Notes: a model not told the origin generated them from the letters alone. 64,000 nt of DNA from Actinocorallia populi (GCF_002995495.1 NZ_PVZV01000001.1:496001-560000); one strand, 5' to 3'; shown: positions 34,671 to 42,594, counted from the first letter of the stretch. Program-made: numbers and translations.

Positions 34671-34701
34671 ACCCTAAAACTTGAAGTTCACTCGAAGTCA
34701 A
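34671..34701 (-). promoter_or_regulatory. MerR-type promoter, copy of the one at 21130
   Basis: On the minus strand: TTGACT (34701-34696), 19-bp spacer containing TCGAGTGAACTTCAA, TAGGGT (34676-34671). The 21 bp 34681-34701 differ from 21140-21160 by a single base. Confidence 0.65.
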
Positions 34702-34729
34702 GATCAACTCATTCGGAACCCGCGAAGCC

Positions 34730-34778
34730 GTTCCCCTGAGCGGCGGCGAACCAGTCGGTCGCCGCCGCTCAGGGGAAC
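34730..34778 (-). terminator. Terminator of the sigma-factor operon
   Basis: 20-bp perfect stem: GTTCCCCTGAGCGGCGGCGA (34730-34749) with TCGCCGCCGCTCAGGGGAAC (34759-34778), loop 9 nt. It lies 65 bp past the stop of the sigma-factor partner gene. Confidence 0.8.
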
Positions 34779-34842
34779 GTCCGTAAGAGACCTACCGGTC
34801 AGGAGCCGCCGGGCGCCGGACCGTTCGCCTCTGGAACAGGCC

Positions 34843-35790
34843 TCAGTAGATCGGGATGCCGTAGGCGGCGCCGGCGGGGAGGTGCCTGCCCGTGAGGAGT
34901 CTGTGCAGGGACTGTTCGGTGTAGAGGTCGGGGGTGTCAGGGGCGGAGAGCTTCACGGGGGTGCCGTAGGCGCTGAAGACGATCTTGAAGTTGACGGATG
35001 TGGCGGACTTGGCGTCGGGGTAGGTCAGCGTCACGTCGAGTGCTCGGACGTCGCCCTCGGAGTCGATGTCGACGGTGCCGCTGCTCGACTCGCGGCCGAA
35101 CCACTTCTTGACGGCCGGGGTGGTGAAGGAGTAGCGCTCGCCCGTCCATCCCGGGCCGCCGGCGGGGCCCTCCTCCTTGACCTGGTCCGCCTTGCGGATG
35201 GCGTCCAGCTCGCCCTGCGGGTCCTGGGCGAAGGACCGGGTCGAGGAACCGAAGCCCCAGGTGACGTGGTCCATCGGCAGTTTCAGCCAGGCGTTCTCGC
35301 CGAGGGGCACCATGACGGGCTTCCAGCCCTTCGGCACCTTCGGGAACTTCCCGTCCTTGTCGGGGGACCGCATGCCCCTGGAACTCTGCATGGACTCGGG
35401 CAGCTTCTGGTACCCGGTGTCCCCGAGCATGATGATCCGGCCGCCGTCCGGCGCCTCGAGGTGGCCCGAGTCGCTGCCGGGGTCGAAGTCTCCCGTCAAC
35501 GGGAACGGGTCCCCGCCGGGAGAGGCCTGCGTGACCATCTCGACGTGGTAGGGCTTGCCCTCGTTGCGGGCGACGGCCTCCAGGACCGTCGCCTGGGCGC
35601 TCTGCGGCGTCCAGACCACGGTCAGCGCGACGGCGGCGCCCGCGGCGACCGCCCCCGCGGTCAGGCCGGCGAGGACGCCACGACGACGGGCCGGACGCCG
35701 GCGGACGGGCAGGTCCAGGCCGTCCAGCAGGTCGATGCCCGGGGGCCGGTCCTCGCCGGCGACGGTGAGCAGGTGCTTGAGTTCGGCCAT
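34843..35790 (-). CDS. Single-pass membrane protein, sigma-factor partner
   Basis: 315 residues. Cytoplasmic N-terminus of about 35 residues (AELKHLLTVAGED, VRRRPARRRG), TM helix about 37-60, then a large exported domain (about 65-315) rich in beta-type sequence with no cysteines of note. Co-transcribed with the SigE-family sigma gene just upstream; it resembles the anti-sigma or CU044-type partners that follow such sigmas. ATG 35790 has GAGGAG 6 nt upstream; a GTG at 35820 is possible. It probably holds the sigma at the membrane (inference). Confidence 0.8.
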   Translation of the reverse strand: MAELKHLLTVAGEDRPPGIDLLDGLDLPVRRRPARRRGVLAGLTAGAVAAGAAVALTVVWTPQSAQATVLEAVARNEGKPYHVEMVTQASPGGDPFPLTGDFDPGSDSGHLEAPDGGRIIMLGDTGYQKLPESMQSSRGMRSPDKDGKFPKVPKGWKPVMVPLGENAWLKLPMDHVTWGFGSSTRSFAQDPQGELDAIRKADQVKEEGPAGGPGWTGERYSFTTPAVKKWFGRESSSGTVDIDSEGDVRALDVTLTYPDAKSATSVNFKIVFSAYGTPVKLSAPDTPDLYTEQSLHRLLTGRHLPAGAAYGIPIY

Positions 35791-35822
35791 GCCGTACTCC
35801 TCGTTCTCGTCAGGAGACACTG

Positions 35823-36344
35823 TCACCGCTCCACACCTCCGCGCTCCGTTCCTTCGTTGACAACGACCAGCAGGTCTTTCGGAAGCGACGCGCGTAGCGC
35901 CGCCAGCCCCCGGTGGGCGTGCGTCTTCACCGAGCCGACCGAGATCCGCATCAGCTCGGCCGTCTGCGCCTCCGACAGGTCCTCGAAGTAGCGCAGCACG
36001 AGCGCCGTCCGCTGGCGCGGCGGAAGCGACCGCAACGCCTGCCTGACCACCTCGGCGACCGCGTGCCGGTCCGCGGCGTCGTCCGCCGACCCGCGGTCGG
36101 GGATCTCCGCCAGCGGTGTCTCCCGCCGCCAGCGCGCCCGCCACCAGCTCCGCCGCGTGTTCACCATGATCCGGCGCAGGTAGGCGTCCGGCTCTGTCCC
36201 GGTGTCCAGCCGTTCCCACACCCGGTACAGCTCCGTCAGCGCGGCCTGGGTCAGATCCTGTGCCGCCTGCCAGTCGCCGGTGAGCAGAACCGCGGTGTGC
36301 AGATGCCGGTCGCCCCGGCGCCGCACGAAGTCGACGAAGTCCAC
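35823..36344 (-). CDS. SigE-family ECF RNA polymerase sigma factor
   Basis: 173 residues. Region 2: LLTGDWQAAQDLTQAALTELYRVW, then DAYLRRIMVNTRRSWWRARWRRE; region 4: LPPRQRTALVLRYFEDLSEAQTAELMRISVGSVKTHAHRGLAALR. The MVNTRRSWWRRR wording is typical of the actinobacterial SigE family. Followed closely by the membrane partner gene. A second member of the same family sits at 38142. Confidence 0.94.
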   Translation of the reverse strand: MDFVDFVRRRGDRHLHTAVLLTGDWQAAQDLTQAALTELYRVWERLDTGTEPDAYLRRIMVNTRRSWWRARWRRETPLAEIPDRGSADDAADRHAVAEVVRQALRSLPPRQRTALVLRYFEDLSEAQTAELMRISVGSVKTHAHRGLAALRASLPKDLLVVVNEGTERGGVER

Positions 36345-36681
36345 GCACTCTCCTTCAGGCAGGTCCCCGACCGGGAACCGGTGCCCGCAAACACGCGGCG
36401 AACCCCACCAAAGGTTGACATGAACCCCGCGTCCGCCTGAGGGAGGGGGAGGATCTCCTCCCTACCGGGCGCCCGTGCTCGCCCTGCGCGTTCTCCACCC
36501 CCATGAGCGTGGGAAACATCTGCGAGGCCACGCTCGCCGGTATCCTGCACAGCCCCGCCGAGAACCGAGCCGACGCCGCCGCCCACGCTGCGCGGCCCGA
36601 ACGACGAAGGCGGCGGCTCCGACGACGAAGGCCGCCCGGGCTTCCCCGGCGACGACCGCGACCACGGGAACCGACGACGAG
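36345..36681. other. Gene-free stretch between sigma factor and APH-like gene
   Basis: 337 bp with no convincing gene. A 60-codon frame at 36503-36685 is almost entirely Arg, Ala and Pro and is not credible. The stretch must hold the promoter of the sigma-factor operon and that of the APH-like gene, but I can see no clear -35/-10 pair for either. Confidence 0.35.
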
Positions 36682-37470
36682 ATGAGCGGTGACGTGCCTG
36701 AGCCCGCGTGCCTGGACCTGATCCGCCCGCACACCGGGCGCGTCACCGATGTGCGGCCCGCCCGCGGCAACAGCTCGGCCACCACCGTGCTGATCGACGG
36801 CGAGCGGGGGTCGTTCTTCATCAAGGCGGTCCCCAACCGGCGAGGCTGTCGCCGGGAGTCCCTCCTGCGCGAGGCCGCCATCAACCCCTACGTCGCACCC
36901 GCCTTCTCCCCGGTGATGCGCTGGCAGGCCGAAGACGAGAACTGGATCGTGCTGGGATTCGATCAGATCGACGCCCGGCCCTGCGCCTTCGAGCCCGGCT
37001 CGGCCGACCTGCCCGCGGTCGCCGGTCTCCTCGACCGGATCGCCGCGGTCCCCCTGCCGGACATCGCCCGCGACTGGCCGGAGACCCGGTGGAACGCCCA
37101 CGCCACCGACGCCGAAACCGCCCTCCTCCGAGGCGATGCGCTGCTGTACACCGACATCCACCCCAGCAACGTCCTCATCGGCGACGACCGCACGTGGGCG
37201 ATCGACTGGGCGTGGCCCACCCGCGGCGCCGCGTTCATCGCCCCGGCGCTCTTCGCCGTCCAGCTCATCGCCGCCGGCCACACCCCGAAGTCCGCGCAGG
37301 ACCGGGCCGCCGACTGCACCGCCTGGCGCACCGCCGATCCGCGCGCCGTCGACGCGTTCGCGACCGTGAACGCCCGGCTGTGGCAGGACCGCGCCTGCCG
37401 ATGGCCCGAAGCCTGGCTTCGGGCGATGGCCGACGCGACCCGGCAGTGGGCCGCCCACCGCGGCCTCTGA
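36682..37470 (+). CDS. APH-like phosphotransferase
   Basis: 262 residues. It has a Lys in the N-lobe (SFFIKAVPN), the catalytic loop LLYTDIHPSNVLI (D-x4-N kept, but HGD replaced by YTD), and AIDWAWPTRGA as metal-binding segment. Substrate unknown. ATG 36682 (MSGDVPEP) gives a normal length. A strong terminator follows. The altered catalytic loop makes activity possible but not certain. Confidence 0.8.
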   Translation: MSGDVPEPACLDLIRPHTGRVTDVRPARGNSSATTVLIDGERGSFFIKAVPNRRGCRRESLLREAAINPYVAPAFSPVMRWQAEDENWIVLGFDQIDARPCAFEPGSADLPAVAGLLDRIAAVPLPDIARDWPETRWNAHATDAETALLRGDALLYTDIHPSNVLIGDDRTWAIDWAWPTRGAAFIAPALFAVQLIAAGHTPKSAQDRAADCTAWRTADPRAVDAFATVNARLWQDRACRWPEAWLRAMADATRQWAAHRGL

Positions 37471-37516
37471 CGGAGAGCAAACAGAGCGGAGCGGGCGCGA
37501 CCGGGTGCCGGAAAAC

Positions 37517-37556
37517 GGTCAGGCCCTCCGCACGTCGCCGTGCGGAGGGCCTGACC
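37517..37556. terminator. Bidirectional terminator
   Basis: 18-bp perfect stem GGTCAGGCCCTCCGCACG (37517-37534) and CGTGCGGAGGGCCTGACC (37539-37556) with a 4-nt loop. It serves the APH-like gene and the tRNA on the other strand. Confidence 0.85.
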
Positions 37557-37561
37557 AGGGG

Positions 37562-37650
37562 CGGAGGTGGCGAGATTTGAACTCGCGATGGGCGTGAACC
37601 CAAACCGCATTAGCAGTGCGGCGCCATAGACCGTACTAGGCGACACCTCC
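37562..37650 (-). tRNA. tRNA-Ser(GCU)
   Basis: 89 nt read on the minus strand. Acceptor GGAGGTG with CACCTCC, discriminator G, anticodon stem-loop CCGCA-CTGCTAA-TGCGG (anticodon GCT at 37614-37612), a long class II variable arm and T-arm GCGAG-TTCAAAT-CTCGC. CCA is not encoded. It reads AGC and AGU. Confidence 0.96.
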
Positions 37651-37706
37651 AAGGCCCGTAAGAGCCAGTGCAAGGGTACCGGTAGTCGGGTGGTGCGGCA
37701 AAGCGG

Positions 37707-38102
37707 TTAGCCCTCGACGGGACCGCAGTGTTTTTCGAACGAGCCCGCGGCGGTGGCGAGCCTGCCGCTGGCTTCGAGGGCTTCGGGGCCGCCGCTGGGA
37801 TCGCCGGAGCTCTGGGCCTTGGCGAGCTGGTCGAGGGCGTCGGCGACCTGGGTGCCGGCGGTCTTGACGTTGTCGTCGGAGGAGGAGTCCGCGGCGGAGC
37901 GGATCTTGGTGGCGGCATCAGAGTAGATCTTGGTGAAGTCGCCGTCGCCGGTGCCGTTCTCCTCGGCCTGGAGGGTGCCGATGGACTTGATCGCTTCCTT
38001 CATCCGGTCGCAGCTGGCCTGCTTGTCGACGCCGTCGCCGCCTCCGCAGCCCACCGCCGCGGGCAGCAGCGCGACGGCCAGGAGAACAGATCTGAGACGC
38101 AT
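37707..38102 (-). CDS. Small lipoprotein of unknown function
   Basis: 131 residues. Signal peptide with lipobox LLPAAVGC (Cys about 19), then GGGDGVDKQ and a helical, Ser/Asp-rich body with two cysteines (SCDRM near 31, KHCGPVEG at the end) that may form a disulfide. No family recognised. It is downstream of and on the same strand as the second SigE-family sigma gene, 39 bp away, so the two are probably one operon and this may be its partner or target. Confidence 0.8.
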   Translation of the reverse strand: MRLRSVLLAVALLPAAVGCGGGDGVDKQASCDRMKEAIKSIGTLQAEENGTGDGDFTKIYSDAATKIRSAADSSSDDNVKTAGTQVADALDQLAKAQSSGDPSGGPEALEASGRLATAAGSFEKHCGPVEG

Positions 38103-38141
38103 GGAGACTCCAAGTGAGAGGCACCGTCGGGTGCCATGACC

Positions 38142-38684
38142 TTAGTGGCCGGGCGGCAGGGCGGGGTACCCCCGGGGCCGGGGGACGGGAAAGTCGTGTC
38201 CGAGGTCGGCGTCGCCGCGGAGCCTGGTCACGGCGCGGGAGGCCGTCGACTTCACGGTGCCGACGCTGACGCCGAGCCGTTCGGCGATCTCCGCGTCGGA
38301 GAGGTCGGCGTAGTAGCGCAGGACGAGCGTCGTCCGCTGGCGGTCGGGGAGGCGGCGCAGGGCGCGGTGCAGGCAGTCGCGCAGTTCGCTGCGGCGGGTG
38401 CAGTCCTCCACGGGGGAGTCGGGCGGGTCCGCGGACGGGTGGATCTCCAGTCTGCGGCGGCGCCACCAGGAGATCCGGATGTTGACCATCGCGCGGCGGA
38501 CGTACCCGTCGAGGGCGGCGCGGTCGTGGATGCGGTCCCACGCCAGGTAGGTCTGGACGAGTGCGGTCTGCAGGAGGTCCTCGGCCTCCGTCGGGTCCGC
38601 GGTGAGCCCCCGTGCGATGCGCAGAAGGGCGGGACCGCGGCGAATCACATAGTCGGCGAACTCCTTATGTACCGGATTATCCAT
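38142..38684 (-). CDS. SigE-family ECF RNA polymerase sigma factor
   Basis: 180 residues. Region 2: LTADPTEAEDLLQTALVQTYLAW and YVRRAMVNIRISWWRRRRLE; region 4: LPDRQRTTLVLRYYADLSDAEIAERLGVSVGTVKSTASRAVTRLR. A His/Gly/Pro tail follows. Start at ATG 38684 (MDNPVHKEF). A 7-bp inverted repeat GGATTAT-CCATA-ATAATCC (38674-38692) covers the start codon. Paralogue of the sigma factor at 35823. Probably co-transcribed with the lipoprotein gene. Confidence 0.93.
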   Translation of the reverse strand: MDNPVHKEFADYVIRRGPALLRIARGLTADPTEAEDLLQTALVQTYLAWDRIHDRAALDGYVRRAMVNIRISWWRRRRLEIHPSADPPDSPVEDCTRRSELRDCLHRALRRLPDRQRTTLVLRYYADLSDAEIAERLGVSVGTVKSTASRAVTRLRGDADLGHDFPVPRPRGYPALPPGH

Positions 38685-38920
38685 AATAATCCCCGCCTCC
38701 AAGAGCCGGCTCTCAGCCGTACCCTGACACGAAGATCGTCATTACGGTTTCCAGTAATTCCCAATTTCGGGTCAACCAAGTACGAAGAAACTGTATCCGA
38801 GAGTGAAAAACCCATCCGCAGAACAGCGAGTTATGGACAAATTGGTCGACATTTGGCCTGCGGCGGGTAACTGTTGACAACACCGTGTGGGGCAGACTTG
38901 ACAGCAGGGGGTGAAGAAGG
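38685..38920. other. AT-richer divergent promoter region
   Basis: 236 bp with noticeably lower GC than its surroundings. It separates the sigma-factor gene (minus) from the cysteine-rich gene (plus). TTGACA occurs at about 38874-38879 and again at about 38899-38904, but no matching -10 can be assigned with confidence. No coding frame. Confidence 0.45.
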
Positions 38921-39865
38921 GTGTCAACGCACCGACGCCGCAGATGGAGGTCCGCGGTCCTGGGCGCTCCCGAGCGGCTCCTGCCGGCCGGCGAACCCCC
39001 GTTGCCCGTGATCGAAGGACGCGTCGTCGACTCCAGCCCCCACCTGCTCGTCCTGTGGGCGAAACCGGCCGGGGGAGGCACCGGACACCGCGAGTACCGG
39101 GTGCCCATGTCCGACAAGACCTCCGTCTGGCACGGCGGGCGCGCCGGACACGAGGCGCTGCGGCCCGGCCGGGACGCCGTCGTGCGTCCCACCGCCGACG
39201 GCCTGGCCGCCGACCGGATCTGGGTCGAGATCACCCGGGTCAACGGGACGATCCTCTCGGTCACCCAGAAACGCGAACGGCGGGGCCTCCTGCACCTGGT
39301 CGAGGTCGACCAGGGCCCGCACCGGCCGCACATCCGGGTCGCCATCCCGCCGGAGAGCCTCGGCAAGGTCCTCGTGCGGCACCCGCTCCTGCTCCCCGGC
39401 CAGCTGTTCGACGTGATCGCCCGCAAGACGGGGGAGGAGCCGGTGGCCGTCCAGCCCGGCAGCGCCCAGCCCGCACCCCTGACCTCCCCTCCGCCCGGCC
39501 CCGAAGGAGGCGTGTTGCGGGGAACCGCCACCTGGTACCCCGCCCCCGGGCGCGGCGCCGCCTACCCCCGGCTCGAGGCGCTGGGCGACTCAGGCGGCTG
39601 CCCCGACGCCCCCGACCCCTGCGCCCAGCTGCCCTACCTGTCACTGGGCAGCGCCCTGGAGGTGCGCAACGACTGCACCGGCCGCGGGGCCGACCTCGAC
39701 GTCGTCGAATGCGGCTGCAACGCGGCGCTGTTCTGCGACCGGTGCGTGGAGTGCGGCACCTCCCCCCGCGGCCGGCTGGTGGAGCTCACCAGGGCCAGCT
39801 TCGTCGAACTCGGGGGAGATCTGGATGTCGGCTGCTTCAACGTGTCCGTGGCGGTGAACCGGTGA
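38921..39865 (+). CDS. Cysteine-rich protein, RlpA-like C-terminal barrel suspected
   Basis: 314 residues. The N-terminal 190 are beta-rich with no known motif. The C-terminus starts GTATWYPAPG and ends LTRASFVELGGDLDVGCFNVSVAV, which follows the layout of RlpA-like double-psi barrels (GxATWY to the final VxVxV strand). Nine cysteines lie in this part, including ECGCN, FCDRCVECG and VGCF. Oddly, no signal peptide or TM helix is seen at the N-terminus (Arg-rich MSTHRRRRWRS). Its stop overlaps the start of the MauE-like gene by 4 bp. Family assignment is tentative. Confidence 0.65.
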   Translation: MSTHRRRRWRSAVLGAPERLLPAGEPPLPVIEGRVVDSSPHLLVLWAKPAGGGTGHREYRVPMSDKTSVWHGGRAGHEALRPGRDAVVRPTADGLAADRIWVEITRVNGTILSVTQKRERRGLLHLVEVDQGPHRPHIRVAIPPESLGKVLVRHPLLLPGQLFDVIARKTGEEPVAVQPGSAQPAPLTSPPPGPEGGVLRGTATWYPAPGRGAAYPRLEALGDSGGCPDAPDPCAQLPYLSLGSALEVRNDCTGRGADLDVVECGCNAALFCDRCVECGTSPRGRLVELTRASFVELGGDLDVGCFNVSVAVNR

Positions 39866-40617
39866 CGCTCATCCTGCTCGAGACCCAGCTGCTGGTCGTC
39901 ATCTTCATGTTCGCGCTGGCCGTCCTCGGCAAGCTGCACGCGCCCAAGGACCGGCTCAAGGTCCTGGCGATCCTCGTCGAGTGCGCGTTGTGCGTCCTGC
40001 TCCTGGTCTCGGCCCACCTGCTGGTGCGGCTGGCGACCGCCATGCTCCTGATCTCGGCGACCTGGGTGCTGGACGAGCTGCGCGTCCTGCGCCCCGGCCA
40101 GGGCTGCGGCTGCTTCGGGGTGCTCAGCACCGTCCCGGTCACTGCGATGACGGTCCTGCGCACCGGGCTGCTGGGGCTGGCCGCGGCCGCCGCCGTCCCG
40201 GTGCAGCGCGCCGGCCTGGAGGTCCTGCTGGACCTGCCGGGCTGGCGCTCCATGGTGTTCCTGGCCGAGGTCGGCCTGATCGCGGCGCTCTCCCCGGAGA
40301 TCTCGACGGCGGTGCGGCGGCGGCCCGTCCCCTGCGAGCGCCGGGCCGTCCCGCTGCGCGAGACCTTCGCCGTCCTGCACGCCAGCGAGCCCTGGCGCCG
40401 GTACGGGCTCGCCCGCAGGTCCGAGCCGGCGGAGGTCTGGCGGGAGGCGTGCTGGCGGTTCCTGGTCTACCCGCTGGAGGACGGAGGCGAGGTCGTCTTC
40501 GCGGTCTCGCTGGCCGACGGGCAGGTGCGCGCGGCCACGGCGGACGAGGAGCTCACCGCCCCGGTGGCCGAGCAGGACGATCTTCAGCCGTCTAACGCCC
40601 TCTTGACCAGACACTAG
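39862..40617 (+). CDS. MauE/DoxX-like redox-associated membrane protein
   Basis: 251 residues. Four hydrophobic segments in the first 150 residues (about 3-20, 35-62, 92-118, 128-150) and the MauE-type motif GCGCFG (about 82-87), a cysteine pair that in MauE-like proteins is thought to serve disulfide formation. A soluble C-terminal domain of about 90 residues follows and is not recognised. GTG 39862 overlaps the previous stop (GTGA). The pairing with a nine-Cys protein suggests a dedicated oxidase-substrate relationship (inference). Confidence 0.75.
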   Translation: MTLILLETQLLVVIFMFALAVLGKLHAPKDRLKVLAILVECALCVLLLVSAHLLVRLATAMLLISATWVLDELRVLRPGQGCGCFGVLSTVPVTAMTVLRTGLLGLAAAAAVPVQRAGLEVLLDLPGWRSMVFLAEVGLIAALSPEISTAVRRRPVPCERRAVPLRETFAVLHASEPWRRYGLARRSEPAEVWREACWRFLVYPLEDGGEVVFAVSLADGQVRAATADEELTAPVAEQDDLQPSNALLTRH

Positions 40618-40742
40618 AGAGCCGTAGATTCCCCTGGCCAGCGGATTCTACGGCTCTCTAGCAGGAACACTAGAAACCCTTAGACAACACTTGCCATGAC
40701 CGTCTACGGCTTTCTAGCACCAGAGCTAGAGAGCCGAAGATT
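40614..40742. repeat. Five alternating copies of a 17-bp CTAGA element
   Basis: Copies of CTAGAGAGCCGTAGATT: 40614-40630 (direct), 40645-40661 (inverted), 40670-40684 (direct, two mismatches), 40703-40717 (inverted), 40726-40742 (direct, one mismatch). The first includes the TAG stop of the MauE-like gene; the last reaches the stop of the ATPase gene. The first two pairs could form two hairpins with 15-bp stems. Related pieces (CCGTAGATT, CCGTAGAAA, TTACGG) recur at 41970-42000 in the ATPase 5' region. Confidence 0.8.
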
Positions 40743-41938
40743 CACGCAGGCTGCTCCCGCAGGAACCTCCCGAAGTGCGGCACGGTGAACGCCACCGTGC
40801 CGCGTTCGGCGCTGAAGATCAGCCCCTTCTTGATCAGCCCGTCCCGGGCCGGGGACAGGCTGGACGGCTTGCGCCCCAGCTCGTCGGCGACGGACGCGGT
40901 GGCGACCGGCTCGTCCCCCAGCACGGCCATCGCCCGCATGTAGTCGCGCTCGGCGGGGGTGGCCCGCTCGTAGCGACTGCCGAAGAAGCCGACGGCCAGC
41001 TCGCTCTCGGCCTCCGGCGCGGCGACCTTGATGTCGTGCTCGGTGATCGGCGAGGTGGGCGCCAGGTCCCAGACGACCTTGGCGTAGGCCTGGACGAAGT
41101 ACGGGTAGCCGTCGGCGGCCTCGTACAGGGCGTCCAGCGCCTCGGGGGTGAAGGTGACCTCCTCGCGCTCGGCGGGGGCGAGCAGCGCGTGGTCGGCGGC
41201 GTCCCGGTCGAGGCGGTCGATCCTGGCGTAGCGGAAGAGCCGTTCGGAGTAGGACTTGCTGGCGCTCAGCACCGCGGGGAGGTGCGGCAGGCCCGCCCCC
41301 ACCACGATCAGCGGCCCGCCCGTCTGGGACAGCTCGTGGCAGGCGGCGCACAGCGCGGACACGTCGTCGGGCGGCACGTCCTGCATCTCGTCGACGAACA
41401 GGCCGATGCCGACGCCGAGGTCGGTGGCGACCGAGGCGGCGTCGACGAACAGCTCGGTGAGGTCGATCTCCAGGTCGCCGGAGTCGGCGCGGCCCCGCGC
41501 GGCGGGCACGTTGATGCCGGGCTGCCAGCGGTGCGCGGGCGCCTTGGCGGCCCGCCCGGCCTGCGGCGGCTCGGCCTGGGCGAAGGCCTTGAGCACGCCG
41601 AGGAACTTCTCGATGCGGTCGGGTGCGCGGTGGCGGGGCGCCAGCTCCCGGATCGCGGTGTGCAGGGCTGCGGCGACCGACCGCCGGATCGACTGCTCCG
41701 GCCTGGCCTCGATCTTGCCGGTGCCCCAGAGCCGCTGGATCGCCATGGAGCGGAAGGTGTTGAGCAGGACGGTCTTGCCCACCCCGCGCAGACCGGTGAT
41801 GATCATGCTGCGTTCCGGGCGGCCCCTGGCCACCCGTTCCAGCACCACCTCGAACTGGCGCAGCTCGCGGTCGCGTCCGGCGAGCTCCGGAGGTCGCTGG
41901 CCCGCGCCGGGCGCGTAGGGATTGCGTACGGGGTCCAC
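40742..41938 (-). CDS. ORC1/Cdc6-like AAA+ ATPase
   Basis: 398 residues. Walker A GLRGVGKT (49-56), Walker B GLFVDEMQDV, an arginine-rich sensor region, and a C-terminal winged helix (about 325-395: ERDYMRAMAVLGDEPVATASVADELGRKPSSLSPARDGLIKKGLIF). This is the arrangement of Orc1/Cdc6-like and MoxR-independent AAA_16 ATPases that bind DNA. GTG 41938 (MDPVRNPYAPGAGQRPPELAGRD in outline, Met from GTG) preferred: TAGAGT lies 8 nt upstream, so it may be leaderless; an ATG at 42010 would add 24 poor residues. Function unknown; flanked by related repeats. Confidence 0.85.
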   Translation of the reverse strand: MDPVRNPYAPGAGQRPPELAGRDRELRQFEVVLERVARGRPERSMIITGLRGVGKTVLLNTFRSMAIQRLWGTGKIEARPEQSIRRSVAAALHTAIRELAPRHRAPDRIEKFLGVLKAFAQAEPPQAGRAAKAPAHRWQPGINVPAARGRADSGDLEIDLTELFVDAASVATDLGVGIGLFVDEMQDVPPDDVSALCAACHELSQTGGPLIVVGAGLPHLPAVLSASKSYSERLFRYARIDRLDRDAADHALLAPAEREEVTFTPEALDALYEAADGYPYFVQAYAKVVWDLAPTSPITEHDIKVAAPEAESELAVGFFGSRYERATPAERDYMRAMAVLGDEPVATASVADELGRKPSSLSPARDGLIKKGLIFSAERGTVAFTVPHFGRFLREQPA

Positions 41939-42129
41939 GGTCTCGGACTCTATGAGGGCGTATAGCTGCGGCCGTAGATTTCCGTAGAAACACTTACGGC
42001 GTGTCGCCATAAGGGTCACAATTACCCCCAATCCGTACGCTCGAAGATGCGTTCGACTGATCGCTACGTTAGCGCACATGTGTTCGAGCTGTCAGCAGCA
42101 CCGGGGAAAACCCCGCGGGTCGGCATGGG

Positions 42130-42135
42130 TAGGCT
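42130..42135 (+). promoter_or_regulatory. -10 hexamer TAGGCT before a leaderless start
   Basis: TAGGCT lies 6 nt before ATG 42142; the intervening CTGGGC also follows the hexamer at the enoyl-CoA hydratase start. No Shine-Dalgarno sequence. Confidence 0.45.
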
Positions 42136-42141
42136 CTGGGC

Positions 42142-42594
42142 ATGGACGAACCCCGCTGGCTGGACGCTGCCGAGCAGGGCCACTGGCGCGCGTACCTGGA
42201 GGGCAGCTCCCGGTTGTGGGAGCGGCTCGACCGCGACCTCAAGGCCTCCCACGGGCTGACCATGCCGGAGTACGAGATCCTGGTCCGCCTCTCGGAGGCA
42301 CCCGACCGCCGGCTCCGCATGGCCGAACTGGCCGTCATGGCCTACCAGTCCCGCAGCCGGCTCTCCCACACCTGCTCCCGGCTGGAGAACAAGGGCCTGG
42401 TCCGGCGGGAGGCCTGCCCTGACGACAAGCGCGGCATCAACGCCGTCCTCACCGACGAGGGCTTCGCGGTCCTGGAACTGGCGGCCCGCGACCACGTGCG
42501 CACGGTGCGCGCCCACTTCATCGGCCTCGTCTCCCCCGAGGAGCTCGAGGTCATCGGCAAGGCCTTCACCCGCGTCGCCGCCCAGGCCGACTGA
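42142..42594 (+). CDS. MarR-family transcriptional regulator
   Basis: 150 residues. Winged helix: LTMPEYEILVRLSEAPDRRLRMAELA, AYQSRSRLSHTCSRLENKGLVRREACPDDKRG, and a wing with DKRGINAVLTDEG. Two cysteines (TCSRL and EACPDD) lie near the DNA-binding face and could make it redox-sensitive, though this is speculation. The leaderless promoter supports the start. Targets unknown; the nearest divergent gene is the AAA+ ATPase. Confidence 0.93.
   Translation: MDEPRWLDAAEQGHWRAYLEGSSRLWERLDRDLKASHGLTMPEYEILVRLSEAPDRRLRMAELAVMAYQSRSRLSHTCSRLENKGLVRREACPDDKRGINAVLTDEGFAVLELAARDHVRTVRAHFIGLVSPEELEVIGKAFTRVAAQAD

Noticed and set aside
36503..36685. 60-codon frame upstream of the APH-like gene
   Set aside because: After the first 25 residues it is nearly all Arg and Pro; third-position composition does not match real genes.
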